Of a DNA stretch of 64,000 bases, positions 23,501 to 31,909 are shown piece by piece (within the stretch, counting starts at the first letter, position 1; each line of letters starts with the position of its first letter). The translations under genes and the position numbers were made by a program. This DNA is from Pycnopodia helianthoides (Eukaryota; Echinodermata; Asteroidea; Forcipulatida; Asteriidae): assembly GCA_032158295.1 (NCBI GenBank), contig CM063252.1, forward strand, positions 16,939,036 through 17,003,035, read 5' to 3'. Below the pieces are notes generated by a model that saw only the letters and a program-made list of their open reading frames with translations, searched no databases and was not told where the DNA came from.

Positions 23501-26500
23501 AAATTGTCACAGTTTAGCCTAACAATTAATAGTGCGTTTTAGTGTGGACATTGAAAAAAATTAACTAGTGCAATGGCTATTCTTTTGTGCTGTTCTTGTT
23601 TTTAACAGTGGAAGTTGTTAAAATCATGGTGAAACTGTTCGAGGGGGTCTTTGTCGTGTGTCCATGTCGTCAATGTAGCGGACATAATTATAGAAGGGGT
23701 GTGTGACGAGTTGGTTCTGTAGGAATCGGTGTTCAAGGTCCGCCAATAATTTGTGAGTTGGCAAGTTTTGTTACTGACAGTTTCGTCTAAGGCGGCGTTA
23801 CGGATGGCTTGCAGTCCATCAGCATGGGGTATATTGGTGTACAGTAATGCCACATCCATGGTGGCTAGTATGGTATTGGCAGGACTATCGCCAGTGAACT
23901 TGAGTTTGCGAAGGACATCATTGGTGTCCTGAATGTAACTAGGAGCGCTGATGGCAAACGGTCTGAGGATACTGTCCACATGTAAAACGTTTGCCCTAGC
24001 CTTTTAATATTTATACCGTTAAGCCTGTCTGTGGTCGATTTACATTGTACACGTTTATCTAAATGAGAATTGACAAATATTTATACACATGTACAGTATT
24101 AAAATAAACACGCCTTTCAATTTACAGGGAATGTAAGACGAACCTGAACCTTTACACCATGGTTATATTTTTGATACAAAGTAATCTCACATGTTTACTG
24201 ATGATTTCTATTCAACATGTTTAAATGTTTATTTCAGTGGCTTTCAAAGGCAACGTTTTTATTGTTATGGGATGTAATTACAGTGTAATCTAAGTAGAGT
24301 TAGTTCTATTTTGTTTTGTTCTGTTTCTTCTTTTACTTCATTAAGGAGAATGTATTCATGTTTTGCTCCCACACGATGTCTGTGTTCGAATGTGATGTTT
24401 CAAACTTTTCCAAATAACTAGAAACAATAGCGTAAAACCTAAGTCAATATTGCTCTGCAACGCTATGGACAGTGTTAGGCTCTGTGCTTATAGGCTTGAA
24501 ATAGGCTTACCACACTATTATAGTTTGAAGGTCGGGTTTCGATTTCACTACCGTGCTCATACCTCTCTTACCAAAGACCACAAGGTTATGTAACACAAGC
24601 CCGGTCAAGCCCGGTCAAGCCTTGTCGTTTGTCCGTATTTAATTCATCCTTGCAACACAGCAAAGGGTTGAGACGGTGTCACGCAGGGTTAAAAAGGATG
24701 ATTTATTTATTTATTTATATATTTTTTTTAAACATATTTCAATATACAGGATACAAAAATCAGCTCATAGGCTGTTGTACATGGTCCTGTTAAAAAGTTT
24801 TTAAAAAAAAAATTAAAAAAAAGCAACAAACTAACAAAATAAACAAACAGTGGAAAACACCCCAGTAGAATATAGCAAAGAAAAAACACAATACATGAAC
24901 TTTATACATGTACAAAAAAGAACAAACTACACAAGCTCCGAGTTCATGCCCCGTGGTTTGTCTCGCCGGCCCCACGAGACACGGCACCGGCTGTACGGGA
25001 CATGCCCCCAAGGTTTTACCCGCTAGCTCCCCACGCTGATGCGCCGTAACGCTTCCGTTGCAGTTGCACGGACTCTCTTATGCGAATCTTACGTTCGATT
25101 TTTCATCATTATTTACAACTTGTATCCATAATCTGAATACATTCTGAATACTTTTTTGTAAAAATACTCATTAATAATTGTAAAAAAAAAAAAAACTTCA
25201 ATTTGTTTCAATAATTTACGTTTATACGGCTGGAAGTAAAACTAACTCTGAAGATCACGTGACTTATCCGAACCACAACGTGATTTCGGAGAAATCCCGT
25301 GACTTTTGTTTTAAATGCTCGAAAACGGCCAATGGTTTCTTTTATGAACCATATTCTTCTCCAATCCAGGAAGAACTATGGAATCATGTTTTTAGTCTAT
25401 TTTTTGGCCCAAATAGCCCAACGAAGCCGGTGTTTCCCTTTAAAGCATTCAACATTTGGCTTAAAGGAACATTACAGAATTGGTTTTTGCTAACAAAACA
25501 GTTGCTGGCAGTGTAAGCACTTTATGTAATCCACCATATACATAAACTTACAAACCTGTAGAAGTTTAAGATCGATCGGCCGTCTGGGTCACGAGAAAAT
25601 AGTGAAAAACCGATTACACATTTGCATGAAATCATATTCAACAAATGAATATAACGCTCACTGAGCGATAAACTCCAATCGGAAAGTTAGTTTATTCATT
25701 TCTCATCAAATATGGCATTTCAGACAGAAATATTTCAAGGGATGTTTTCTTCTATCATCATCATTAGACCGTGTAAGTTTTATGTAAATCTGTAATCAAA
25801 AGTATATTTTACAATTACCAATTCTGTAATGTTCCTTTAAGAACAACAACATTGAGAGAATCGGCGTTCCTTCTATTGAAGCCGTGTCTATATCAAAATA
25901 CATGTCAATGTTGTCACAAAGACGATCAGGGTGCTAGCCCATAAACATATTTGTACATAATACAGGCTAAGTAAAATTCCCTGCTTTTTTCAAAGGTCTG
26001 CCAAGAAAGTGCCCTAACGATGTCCCCACCTTGAGAGTAATCAAAATCATCAGCATCAATCCTAGCAGCTCTTTTTTGTAGTCAGAGAAGGGCCTTTGTT
26101 GTTCAAAGAAGAATTCCCCAGACAGAACTAGCGTAGTCAAAACATGGTTGAATGATCGTTTTGTACAGAGTGTTGCGTGACCATTTGTTAATGGTGTGTC
26201 TAAGTATTCTGAGAGAGTGGGTCTTAAAAGCAACCGATTTACATGCATTTCTGACATGCGATACCAGGTAAGATTCACATCAACCCCTAACAGTACCTGA
26301 CTCTTTCCACCTGTTCGAGAGGGGTGTTCTTAATATTAAAAAAAGCATTCAAATTATCTTTATTAATACGAGAACATTTTAAAAGCATAGTTTAAGTCTT
26401 CTATGGATTAATGCGAAGACGGTTACATTCATACCATGTACTGATGCTATCAATGTTAGATTGCAACACTTCGTTAATTAATATCAGTAACATTCTTCCT

Positions 26501-29500
26501 TGTTGTGGTAGACCGTGTTACCTTCGTTTACAGAGTGGTGACCTTGTACATTATAATGCGTTTCCTGACGGGCAAGATATTACTAAACCAATTCTTCCTC
26601 CATAATACTACCATGGAGGTAGCACAGGCCATAATGGGCAATTTACATTTTGTGTCATAACTTTCATATAAATTCAAGACTTACAAAAGCAACAGCTACA
26701 CAGCTTTTGAGATGTCCCCCTTTCTTCATATCAAAAATTGAGAAAAATCAGACAGTGCAATCTCCATAAAACATAAGATTTGTTGTATTCTTGCATTGAT
26801 CTGTGTACAAGCTGTGCCTGTATGAAGTCCAGGCTTTGTGGCTCTTTTGTAAACATGGATGTCACAGGTCACAATGGTCTACAAAATGACCACATCATCA
26901 GCAAAAATATTACATGCACATTTGGAATTAATAGTTTGAGTTATGTCATCAATGAAGATTAAGAAAAGGATATGCCCCAAAAGGTACCTTTAGGCACGTA
27001 CACCACCAGTAATTTCATTTGGCCGAGAAGTTACTTCATTGCACAACTTGTTTTCTTTTAGAGAGATAGCTCCTGAACCATTTTTGTTCAATGTTACAAA
27101 TACCATATTTATCTAATTTAAAAAGTAATAAATCATGATAATTCAGTTTATCATCAATAAATGATAAAATGCCTTATACTCAGTAAACATGTATATTTAC
27201 AATGCCGTCCGGCGTAGGCCTATGGCTTATTAGTGTTTTGGGGTTACATATGTATTCTTTTTAGAAGATGTAAAATAACTTTTCATTGGTCTTTAGTTCA
27301 ACTCAAAAATGACGTTGGTAAAATTTGTCCAATCACAAAATTTGTTAGAGCACTGTGTTGGTCAGTTAGTAAACTTTCCAAATCCGTTTAGGACTAAGGA
27401 ATCAGCCGTCGGCTTGTTGACTTATGGTCGAATTAAGAGCCCTCATGCGACAAAAAAGACAAATTTTGTAGCACTCTCCATAGGAAATGTGACCGCAGTT
27501 GTACGAATGAACCCCCAAAAGACGTGGCAAAACATATTTCATTTGAAACCAATGTTTTACGAGTCGAAAGAGGAGGTTTTACCCTTTATATTTCCGTTTT
27601 GGACTAAGCTTTACGATAAACGGTTGCAAAGCCATCCCCTTCAACCAACCTTATATTTCACTGTAATTTTGCCGGTATTTCACTATACCTAAGTTTGTGC
27701 ACAATGTAATTACACCGGAAGTTTATTCTTTCATAAGGTGTCTTTGTTGTTTACTGGGCGGGAAGTTGAGTCTTCCATGGTTGCCCTTGGTAATGGTATT
27801 ATTGGGCGGGAAGAATGAGTCTTCCATGGCTGCCCTGTGGGCGGGAAGTTGAGTCTTCCATGGCTGCCCCTGGTAATGGTAATGATAAATAGTATATATT
27901 AAAACACTTGGAAATATCCAATTACACGAGGAAGACTTATATATAGTGTGGGTGGAATGTTTTTTTAAGGAAAGCAAATTGATCAACAGTAATCATGTCA
28001 TCTGTGGTGAGAGGTAATTAAGCAGTTGAGCTTGAACTTCTTTCTCAATAACTTTGGCAACATAACAAACAACTGAGATAGGCCTAATATAGTTACCCAT
28101 GGTCTTTTTACAAGCCTTACCTTTGTAAATTGGGGTCGTACGAGCAAATTTCTAATCATCCGGAATTTTTTAAGAGAGACATTGACTAGATAACGAAGTG
28201 ATTTGGATACAAACTGAGCAGCTAGACTGAGTGTCAAAGTCAAAGCTGTCAAGATTGCTGTCACTAAGCCCTATGCTCAGATGAGATAGAGCTCGGAACG
28301 GGAGTCTTCTTGCACAGGGATGAAGGTCAATTTGTATGAGTACTTTGGATTCTTCCAATCCAAAGGTGTTTTAGTCAAAGAATCGGCTATTTCTTTACAC
28401 AAACCAGTGAAGAATTCATTAATTTCAGTGGAATTAAGATCAGGATGTGTGCCATTATTATACTTATTATTACCTGTAACTTTTTGGATTTCTTCCCATA
28501 ACATTTTTGGATCTAACTGTTGGCTGAAACCTGGTTATAAAACTCACTTTTGGCCTTCGTGATCAATAAAGTCACAAGATTTCTAGTTTTTCTGTACTCG
28601 ATCAAGGTGTCAGAACAGTCATTACGAATTGATCGAGACTTAATAAATCTCTTTTGTACATAAGTTTAACAATATCATATCTTTAACTCTAGTTGTTTTA
28701 AGTGGGGCATGCATGGTTGTCACAGATTTTAATAAACTCATTACGCCAAGTAGTCCATAAACTTTCATTATCTGAATAGTTACCCTGAAACTTTTAAAAA
28801 ACAATAGAAACTTTAACATCTTCCAAAAACACATCTTCACTGAAATGTTTATAATCTCTAAACTTAATAGTTTTGTGTTTTATAACCATCAACAACAATA
28901 CAAGTGTAGACCATGTAGAGGTCACTATGTGTGATCCTAGCCACATCGCACAGTTTATGTTTCTCAGGTATAGAGCCAGGAAAGTTACCCGAGTATGTTT
29001 CGTAACCAGTTGTTGAAGAATAAAGTTTCAATCAGGTGAATGGGATTATTGTTAATCAATATTAAGATCACCCAACAAAACAAAATCTAAACCTTCCAAT
29101 GAAGCGTTGTCTGGCGTGTCAAGGATCTCATTAAAATATTCACAGTTAGCATTCGGTGGTCTATTTACATGCAGCAAAATAAAATATTACTATTCATTTT
29201 CAAATCGATCCAAGCTGCCTCAACAGGTGTTTTTAAAGTGGTAATATCAAACCTCTCATTAAAGAGAAGAGTGTTTCTAATATACATACATGTACATACA
29301 CTACCACCATGTCGACCATCCGGTCGATCATGTCTCACGACATTATAACCATCAGATGGTGTCACACAGGGTTAAAGGATGATCCAACAGGCAAATAGAT
29401 AACAGGCAATTTTGAACGAATTTGGGATTTTTGGATTGTTTTCCCTCTTATAGAGACAATGCGATTCCGCAGCTTGGCCTGATTTTAGTACATCGATCTA

Positions 29501-31119
29501 CACTTCAATTACGTTGTACAACCCTAACATGTACGGTACATACAGACGACTATGAAGGACGACAAGTGGCCATCTGCTTATCTGCTATCAGAATAGCTAA
29601 AAGTCAGATTTAACGTTGTTTTTAAATGAATTTTTCCACTTTTCTACTTTTCTGCTACCTGAAAATCAGATTGAACGTTTTATGAAAATGCATTTTCCAC
29701 TTTTCTGCTTTTCTGCTACCAGAAAAGCAGATTTCACTTTTCCTCTTTATTTTGGCGGACGAAAAGTGGCCACCTGCCTTTTTGCTATCAGAATAGAATA
29801 AAAGTAGATTGAAGATTTTGACTTTTTCATTTTCTCCTTTTCTGCTACCTGAAAAGTAGTTTTTACTCTGGTGCCCGAAAATTGGCCACCTGCTTTTCTC
29901 TTTTGAGAAAAGCAGAAAAATGGATCGAAAGTTTTGACAATCGTGCGTTCTACTTTTCTGCTTTTTCGATACCGGACAAGCAGATTTTACTCGGGCGGCC
30001 CAAAAGCGGCCATTTATTTGCTTTTCTGCTTCCAGCAAATGTCCAGACATCATGTCTACCCGTTGTAAAGAAAGATAACGACGTTTCCCGTAGAAGTCTA
30101 TCCAATGAAATTCATGGCTCGCCCGCTTAATGCAGTTTCAACAAGCCGGGAACATAGGAGAGTCTCACAGCGTTCAGTTTTCTAACGACAGAAATTCTGC
30201 ATTAACAATGTAAAGAGCAGATGATTCCGAAACGACTAAGTGTCTAGTCGAATTGAGTTTTAAATGTTGTTTATGGTTAGAGAGTCAACAGTACTTAAAT
30301 AAATTCATTGAAATTGTGCACGAACGAAGTATAGGATCAGATGATCCGATATGGTCAGATGATCGGTATAGTGTGTTTTAAAATAAGAAGAGAAACTTGT
30401 TGGTCAGATGACCAGGAGTGATGCATGAGGATCAGATGATCCAGTGTTGGTGTATATCTTTAACTTTGAAGCTTACATATTCGTACAGCAATTGTAAGTT
30501 GAAAAAAAAAATAAACAAATTTAAGACTCGGTGTTTGTGATCCCACCATTATCCCATGTTGTAAATAAATAATTTGAATCAAATCCAATTGCCTCATTTT
30601 CCTTTATTATGGCGTGTCCATTAACACTAAACTGCTTTTCATGCGTATGGGCGAAGCGAAGTAGCATGAAACACCAATCTACTTACAACAATGTCACGTA
30701 AACTTGACAGATGCAATGGCTGGAAAAGCGTACTTTGACCGCGTTTTTTTGTTTCTTCATATTTTTCGTTAATTACGTGATATTTTTGTGATTTATTTTT
30801 ACAGCAACCATCTAAAAATTATTGTCTGTGATTCCACATTACTAAATTAGGTAAACAGTAAGCCGGTGTGTCCCTAGTAGACCAAGACACTGTGCAGATG
30901 AAACATGACTGAGTTAATTAGAATTGATTTACCTTTAATAGCCTGTGTGGTTTCGAATGTTTGTATGATCGGGCCAGGTGTAACTCCGGTTCTGCTAGTA
31001 TTTAGATGAGTATGTCTGATCGAAACTGGTGAGGCTAGTGGGTAGTTTATGAACAAACCAGTCAGAAATGAGGCTACCAAACAGCACACAACCAGAGACT
31101 TATGTAACTTCGTCGTCAT
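8345..31119 (-). CDS. Golgi carbohydrate 2-O-sulfotransferase-like gene (Sulfotransfer_2 family), partly resolved
   Basis: A minus-strand gene was assembled from exons at 30933-31119, 17108-17181, about 16442-16561, about 9626-9797 and about 8345-8541. The product is expected to be a type II Golgi enzyme moving sulfate from PAPS to a glycosaminoglycan or similar glycan. What is seen: a short cytoplasmic tail plus membrane anchor, the 5'-phosphosulfate loop FIRIPKTGSRT, the 3'-phosphate strand PIYISLTRDPVERF, and AVGVTEEFGDYLRVLE, which resembles the late helix of heparan-sulfate and uronyl 2-O-sulfotransferases. Phases of the first three exons join exactly (1, then 0). A middle exon of about 100-120 bases and the C-terminal exon were not located with confidence. 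Exon 3 has an apparent one-base frameshift. Introns are large: intron 1 holds nearly 14 kb of transposons. Paralogue identity (HS2ST versus UST type) is open. Confidence 0.75.
8729..9192. mobile_element. Foldback MITE-like element with long imperfect inverted arms
   Basis: The left arm (about 8729-8850) and the right arm (about 9065-9192) are reverse-complementary over about 120 bases, for example CAAGGTCAAATTCAG outside and TAAAA(T/C)GGTGTAAAA inside. The centre holds two TGACGTCATC motifs (8884 and 9011). No target duplication was identified. It sits in the intron right of the sulfotransferase exon 8345-8541. Confidence 0.7.
9626..9797 (-). CDS. Sulfotransferase exon with 3'-phosphate-binding strand (SLTRDPVERF)
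   Basis: Acceptor TTTAACAG is followed by one base and then SPPPIYISLTRDPVERFMS, leading to NFYFSFYGD. This matches the PIYINxxRDPxxRxxSxYYF pattern of 2-O-sulfotransferases, where Arg and Ser contact the PAPS 3'-phosphate. The end is set at GTAGGG (9626); GTAACA at 9643 is an alternative donor. The acceptor phase (2) does not match the end of exon 3 as read, so an exon is missing between them. Confidence 0.8.
9840..10640. other. Non-coding stretch, no gene recognised
   Basis: Sequence to the right of the RDP exon. It has a TGACGTCATC motif near 9868 and T/G-rich runs at 10060-10100, but no family-like open frame on either strand. Confidence 0.5.
10690..11290 (+). pseudogene. Retroelement gag/ORF1-like remnant with zinc knuckles
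   Basis: Broken plus-strand frames read IHGIP and then (after a stop) SVKDSEIASWVDSFAKRETE near 10820-10890, which looks like an RRM-like fold. Near 11130-11245 two CCHC-like knuckles follow: HCGEQGHNKSGC (first Cys lost) and CYRCKQIGRISRQC (His replaced by Arg). An RRM plus CCHC order is known in ORF1 of several non-LTR retrotransposons. Stops and frameshifts make it non-functional. The parent element is unidentified. Confidence 0.5.
11291..11970. other. Non-coding stretch, no gene recognised
   Basis: Short open frames only, without family resemblance. It may include more of the decayed retroelement on its left. Confidence 0.4.
11971..13091. mobile_element. TTAA-flanked non-autonomous DNA element, 1.12 kb
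   Basis: The element begins TTAA AGAGCGGTTACAGG at 11971 and ends with the reverse complement and TTAA at 13088-13091. The termini agree over about 22 bases, including AGGATGCTCT. GACGTCACCGGCGGCTAA recurs in inverted orientation at 12168 and 12859. TTAA duplications are typical of piggyBac and Kolobok elements. A second TTAA-type end (TTAAAGGACGATCC at 12281) is nested inside and is shared with 29372. No transposase is present. Confidence 0.75.
12281..12425. repeat. Nested repeat end shared with 29372-29530
   Basis: Both copies begin TTAAAGGA(C/T)GATCCAACAGG and share GCGATTCCGCAGCTTGGC and a following ACATCG/GCATCG...CTACAC stretch. They appear to be left halves of one TTAA-type element family; no right terminus was found. 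Confidence 0.65.
13756..14140. repeat. 22-bp minisatellite in head-to-head inverted arrangement
   Basis: From 13756 to about 14010 the unit AAGTAGATGTAACTCACATG recurs in direct orientation. From about 14013 to 14140 the same unit runs in reverse complement (GTGAGTTACATCTACTTATC). The whole block can form a large hairpin. Degenerate units recur at 15570-15655. Confidence 0.9.
14141..14950. other. AT-rich stretch without recognised gene
   Basis: Its left edge (about 14146-14175, ACTATCAGAACTAAAAGGGT) has an inverted match at about 15548-15575. This suggests that 13756-15655 is one large foldback element into which other repeats were inserted. Confidence 0.5.
14957..15213 (+). mobile_element. 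tRNA-like foldback repeat, copy 1
   Basis: This dispersed repeat contains a 72-base tRNA-like core (15077-15148) flanked by inverted repeats GAACAAAGATATTGAC on the left and GTCAATTTTTCTTTGTTC on the right. CTGACTGG is inverted further out. Related copies lie at 42953-43137 and 59905-60135, both on the minus strand. Unlike an ordinary SINE, the tRNA-like part is in the middle, not at the 5' end. Confidence 0.8.
15077..15148 (+). tRNA. tRNA-like sequence (anticodon position GTT), probably not a working tRNA gene
   Basis: The acceptor arms GGCTAGA and TCTAGTC pair over seven positions, the D arm is GCTC/GAGC, and A and B boxes are recognisable (TAGCTCAGTTGG and GGTTCAAATCC). The anticodon loop ACGTTAA has C instead of the invariant T before the anticodon, the anticodon stem has a U-U pair at its base, and the T stem has a mismatch. 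It lies in a dispersed repeat, so it is best read as a SINE-type or captured tRNA relic. Confidence 0.6.
15214..16430. other. AT-rich intronic stretch, no gene recognised
   Basis: It contains degenerate minisatellite units near 15570-15655 and otherwise nothing recognisable. Confidence 0.5.
16442..16561 (-). CDS. Sulfotransferase exon 3: PAPS 5'-phosphosulfate loop, with apparent frameshift
   Basis: After the acceptor TTTTTAAG the exon reads in phase 0 VNLKLIFIRIPKTGSRTLG, the PAPS-binding loop of this family. The frame then meets TGA within GAGAGAAAATGATT near 16473. One extra A in the A-run would keep the frame open to a possible donor (CTCACAG/GTTGTA) at 16442. The right-hand limit is therefore tentative; another donor, GTATAT, would end the exon at 16467. 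Confidence 0.75.
16600..17100. other. Intron between sulfotransferase exons 2 and 3, nothing recognised
   Basis: No open frame or repeat boundary was recognised between 16562 and 17107. Confidence 0.5.
17108..17181 (-). CDS. Sulfotransferase exon 2 (stem region)
   Basis: A 74-base exon lies between a strong acceptor (CCCTTTCAG) and a consensus donor (GTAAGT). Joined to exon 1 in phase 1 it reads DRENWNSTINITAMESLFW and ends in phase 0 with GAC GAT. It adds N-glycosylation sequons (NST and NIT) in the lumenal stem. Phase agreement on both sides is the main support. Confidence 0.75.
17333..17790 (+). repeat. Dispersed repeat copy, inverted relative to 24925-25440
   Basis: Matches the reverse complement of 24925-25440 across several blocks, for example GAGAGTCCGTGCAACGGAAG, GGGGAGCTAGCGG and GAACTCGGAG. 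Divergence is moderate with indels. Confidence 0.75.
18000..18212. repeat. Array of five hairpin-forming units
   Basis: Units contain GTTCGGG, a short GCAATAG-type loop and CCCGAAC: 18000-18020, 18051-18071 and 18083-18105. A fourth unit (18137-18156) has changed both arms, to GTTCGTG and CGCGAAC, which still pair with one G-U. A fifth (18194-18212) is degenerate. Spacers read AACTCATTGTTTTTGTTCGG. Confidence 0.85.
18985..19527 (+). repeat. Tandem repeat, about 140-bp unit, four copies
   Basis: Units start near 18985, 19126, 19270 and 19411. Each holds ATCTCCTGAACC(A/G)CATGTCA, a block close to CTTGTAGCTTACAACA, and a block close to TTACTTCCGGTCCAAACAGG. Weaker relatives lie at 18280-18480. 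The same unit is present in inverted orientation at 31910-32370. Confidence 0.85.
19658..19921 (+). repeat. 260-bp dispersed direct repeat, copy 1
   Basis: Nearly identical to 30669-30929 in the same orientation (starts AAACACCAATCTACTTACAA). A diverged third relative lies at about 60672-60780. Origin unknown. Confidence 0.85.
20500..22815 (-). mobile_element. Non-LTR retrotransposon (CR1/L2-like) remnant, 5'-truncated, internally deleted
   Basis: Minus-strand pieces in order are: the endonuclease end (SEILYSDISDHCSLFQV near 22600); an RT N-terminal region (GFDDISSTVIK, then RPISILPCFSKILKRL near 21760-21960); QYGFRSKH and GVFIDLSKAFDTINH near 21550-21690; and then a jump to the thumb region (EFLEIIVDSKLYWTEHI, HLNYCNIVWANS) at 21180-21430. 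The C-terminal tail RGPRLWNIVDDQIK is at 20860-20920. The palm segment with the catalytic F/YxDD box is missing, so RT activity is lost. At the 3' end there is AATAAA and a short TTGAA-type tail near 20503-20530. Confidence 0.9.
22816..23168. other. Non-coding stretch, nothing recognised
   Basis: Open frames here (for example minus strand 22931-23302) cross a hairpin and show no family resemblance. Confidence 0.4.
23169..23300. repeat. Long hairpin: 60-bp arms, 12-base loop
   Basis: Arms 23169-23228 and 23241-23300 are reverse-complementary with about five mismatches (outer ends GAGTTTT / AAAACTC, inner GTG / CAC). The loop is TGGAAGCGTGAC. The geometry would suit a foldback relic or a long double-stranded transcript; no expression evidence exists here. 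Confidence 0.85.
23600..23979 (-). mobile_element. Penelope-like retroelement reverse-transcriptase fragment
   Basis: The minus-strand frame reads PSYIQDTNDVLRKLKF, SPANTILATMDVALLYTNIP and then HADGLQAIRNAALDE, matching RT motifs of Penelope-like elements (SYIxDTxDFLxKL, DVxxLYTNIPHxxG). Near 23640-23700 another frame gives RYIDDM, and the open frame reads HDKDPLEQFHHDFNNFH, the region around the catalytic YxDD. The segment between them is shortened. Only a fragment is present and no GIY-YIG endonuclease was seen. Confidence 0.8.
24000..24924. other. Non-coding stretch, nothing recognised
   Basis: No family-like frame was seen. There are simple repeats (TTTA near 24700, poly-A near 24805). 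GGTGTCAC(G/A)CAGGGTTAAA at 24675 recurs at 29359. Confidence 0.4.
24925..25440 (-). repeat. Dispersed repeat copy, inverted relative to 17333-17790
   Basis: See 17333-17790. The two copies lie in opposite orientation about 7 kb apart, both inside intron 1 of the sulfotransferase gene. Confidence 0.75.
25461..25840. mobile_element. Complete 380-bp TTAA-flanked MITE
   Basis: Begins TTAAAGGAACATTACAGAAT at 25461 and ends with the reverse complement and TTAA at 25837-25840. Terminal repeats of about 20 bases are perfect. A second copy begins at 63977 and runs off the window. Target-site type TTAA suggests mobilisation by a piggyBac- or Kolobok-type transposase. Confidence 0.9.
25920..29375 (-). 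mobile_element. Second non-LTR retrotransposon remnant (endonuclease plus RT), heavily decayed
   Basis: From 5' to 3' on the minus strand: an endonuclease piece DGYNVVRHDRPDGRHGG (29300-29350) with RNTLLFNERFDITTLKTP; a region with LDWKNPKYSYKL (28330-28400); RT N-terminal pieces PIYKGKACKKTMGNY and PISVVCYVAKVIEKEVQ in different frames (28020-28130); FLKKHSTHTI (27950); palm remnants (FINDIT- and ADDVVIL-like, 26880-26990); and the thumb (TWYRM near 26260, then the FDYASSVWG-type region near 26110). Stops and indels are frequent. The block 27190-27750 looks inserted. Confidence 0.8.
27190..27880. other. Insert of unknown nature inside the LINE remnant
   Basis: The plus-strand open frame 27309-27692 (127 codons) has no family resemblance. 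At 27753-27870 the phrase GCGGGAAGTTGAGTCTTCCA occurs three times. Confidence 0.4.
29372..29530. repeat. Repeat end shared with 12281-12425
   Basis: Begins TTAAAGGATGATCCAACAGG; see 12281-12425 for the shared blocks. Confidence 0.65.
29550..30050. repeat. Degenerate tandem repeat of about 120 bp, four copies
   Basis: Copies share phrases such as GGACGAAAAGTGGCCACCTG and CTTTTCTGCTACCAGAAAAG. The latter is a small inverted repeat, so each unit can form a short hairpin. Confidence 0.7.
30320..30450. repeat. Short repeats of TCAGATGATC
   Basis: The near-palindrome GATCAGATGATCC and variants occur four times within about 130 bases (for example 30336, 30355, 30402 and 30428). Confidence 0.5.
30669..30929 (+). 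repeat. 260-bp dispersed direct repeat, copy 2
   Basis: Nearly identical to 19658-19921. Its right edge touches the splice donor of sulfotransferase exon 1 (30927-30932), so the intron begins almost directly with repeat DNA. Confidence 0.85.
30933..31119 (-). CDS. Sulfotransferase exon 1: start codon and type II membrane anchor
   Basis: The exon opens with ATG at 31119 and reads MTTKLHKSLVVCCLVASF, a basic tail followed by a hydrophobic segment of about 18 residues typical of a Golgi signal anchor, then a stem-like region rich in Ser, Thr and Pro. It ends at 30933 before GTAAAT (phase 1; 187 bases). A 260-bp dispersed repeat begins almost at the donor site. The neighbouring divergent exon starts at 31377. 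Confidence 0.7.
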
Positions 31120-31376
31120 AGTGTCAATTATTGTTCAGCATAAACACAGCTGAATACTGAACGATACACAGCAGGAACGAAGAGTAAGTCACCACGATCG
31201 CTTACAGTCCCCTCACTAGACTTGGTTCAAGTCTATCCCCTCACGAGATTCTACCTCATAACCACACTATGTGAGATTGCACCTGCCACCGGTATTTCGT
31301 CGTCACACTTGAGAGAGTTCGTTGTTAAAAGGAATCCTCCCCCTCAGTGCATTTTTGTGACCGGTAAAATTTGACG
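31120..31376. promoter_or_regulatory. Probable bidirectional promoter region between divergent first exons
   Basis: Only 257 bases separate the ATG of the minus-strand sulfotransferase (31119) from the ATG of a plus-strand first-exon candidate (31377). Such head-to-head spacing usually means shared upstream control. No TATA box was obvious, and transcription start sites cannot be placed from sequence alone. Confidence 0.4.
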
Positions 31377-31589
31377 ATGTCTAGACAGCTATCTTCAAAT
31401 ATTATAGGCCTACTCGACGACCCTTCGGACTTCGAGTTAAGCGGCACGGTGTCAACTGCTGGCCCGTCTACTTCGATCTCTGCCTCCGGTGGTAATCCAT
31501 CGGGTGGAAAGGCAAAGCCAAAGCCAAAGAAAACTAGAAATCAAGTGTTCGTAAAAACGAACACAGAGGGGTTTCGGTTAAAATTATGT
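31377..31589 (+). CDS. Candidate first coding exon of unidentified plus-strand gene
   Basis: An ATG at 31377 opens a frame of 71 codons. It reads MSRQLSSNIIGLLDDPSDFE, then a Ser/Gly-rich stretch and a basic KAKPKPKKTRN segment. It meets a consensus donor, GTAAGT at 31590 (phase 0), with GTGTAA at 31588 as an alternative. No family was recognised. The rest of the gene was not located; what follows is a tandem-repeat block. Confidence 0.4.
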
Positions 31590-31909
31590 GTAAGTTTTGT
31601 TAAAACCTAAAATAACTCTGTATCAATGTTTTGAATTTGAACATCCTGTTTAAACCAGAAGGAAATTTAAATTAGGGTCATGGATATAAGAAAATATGTG
31701 ACATTGGTTATAAATTACTTCCAAAATATTACAAAGATTATCACCTTATCCTGAGTAGTTCATGAACAATGAAATATCGGATATATTTCATCAAGCCTGT
31801 CGCTAGAGGGCACTCTTTCAAACGGTGACATCATCGGACGTACATTCTGAAAGAGTACATCATACTTATGATTTTACTCAAAGAAAACCACATCGTAATT
31901 CCAAACCAC

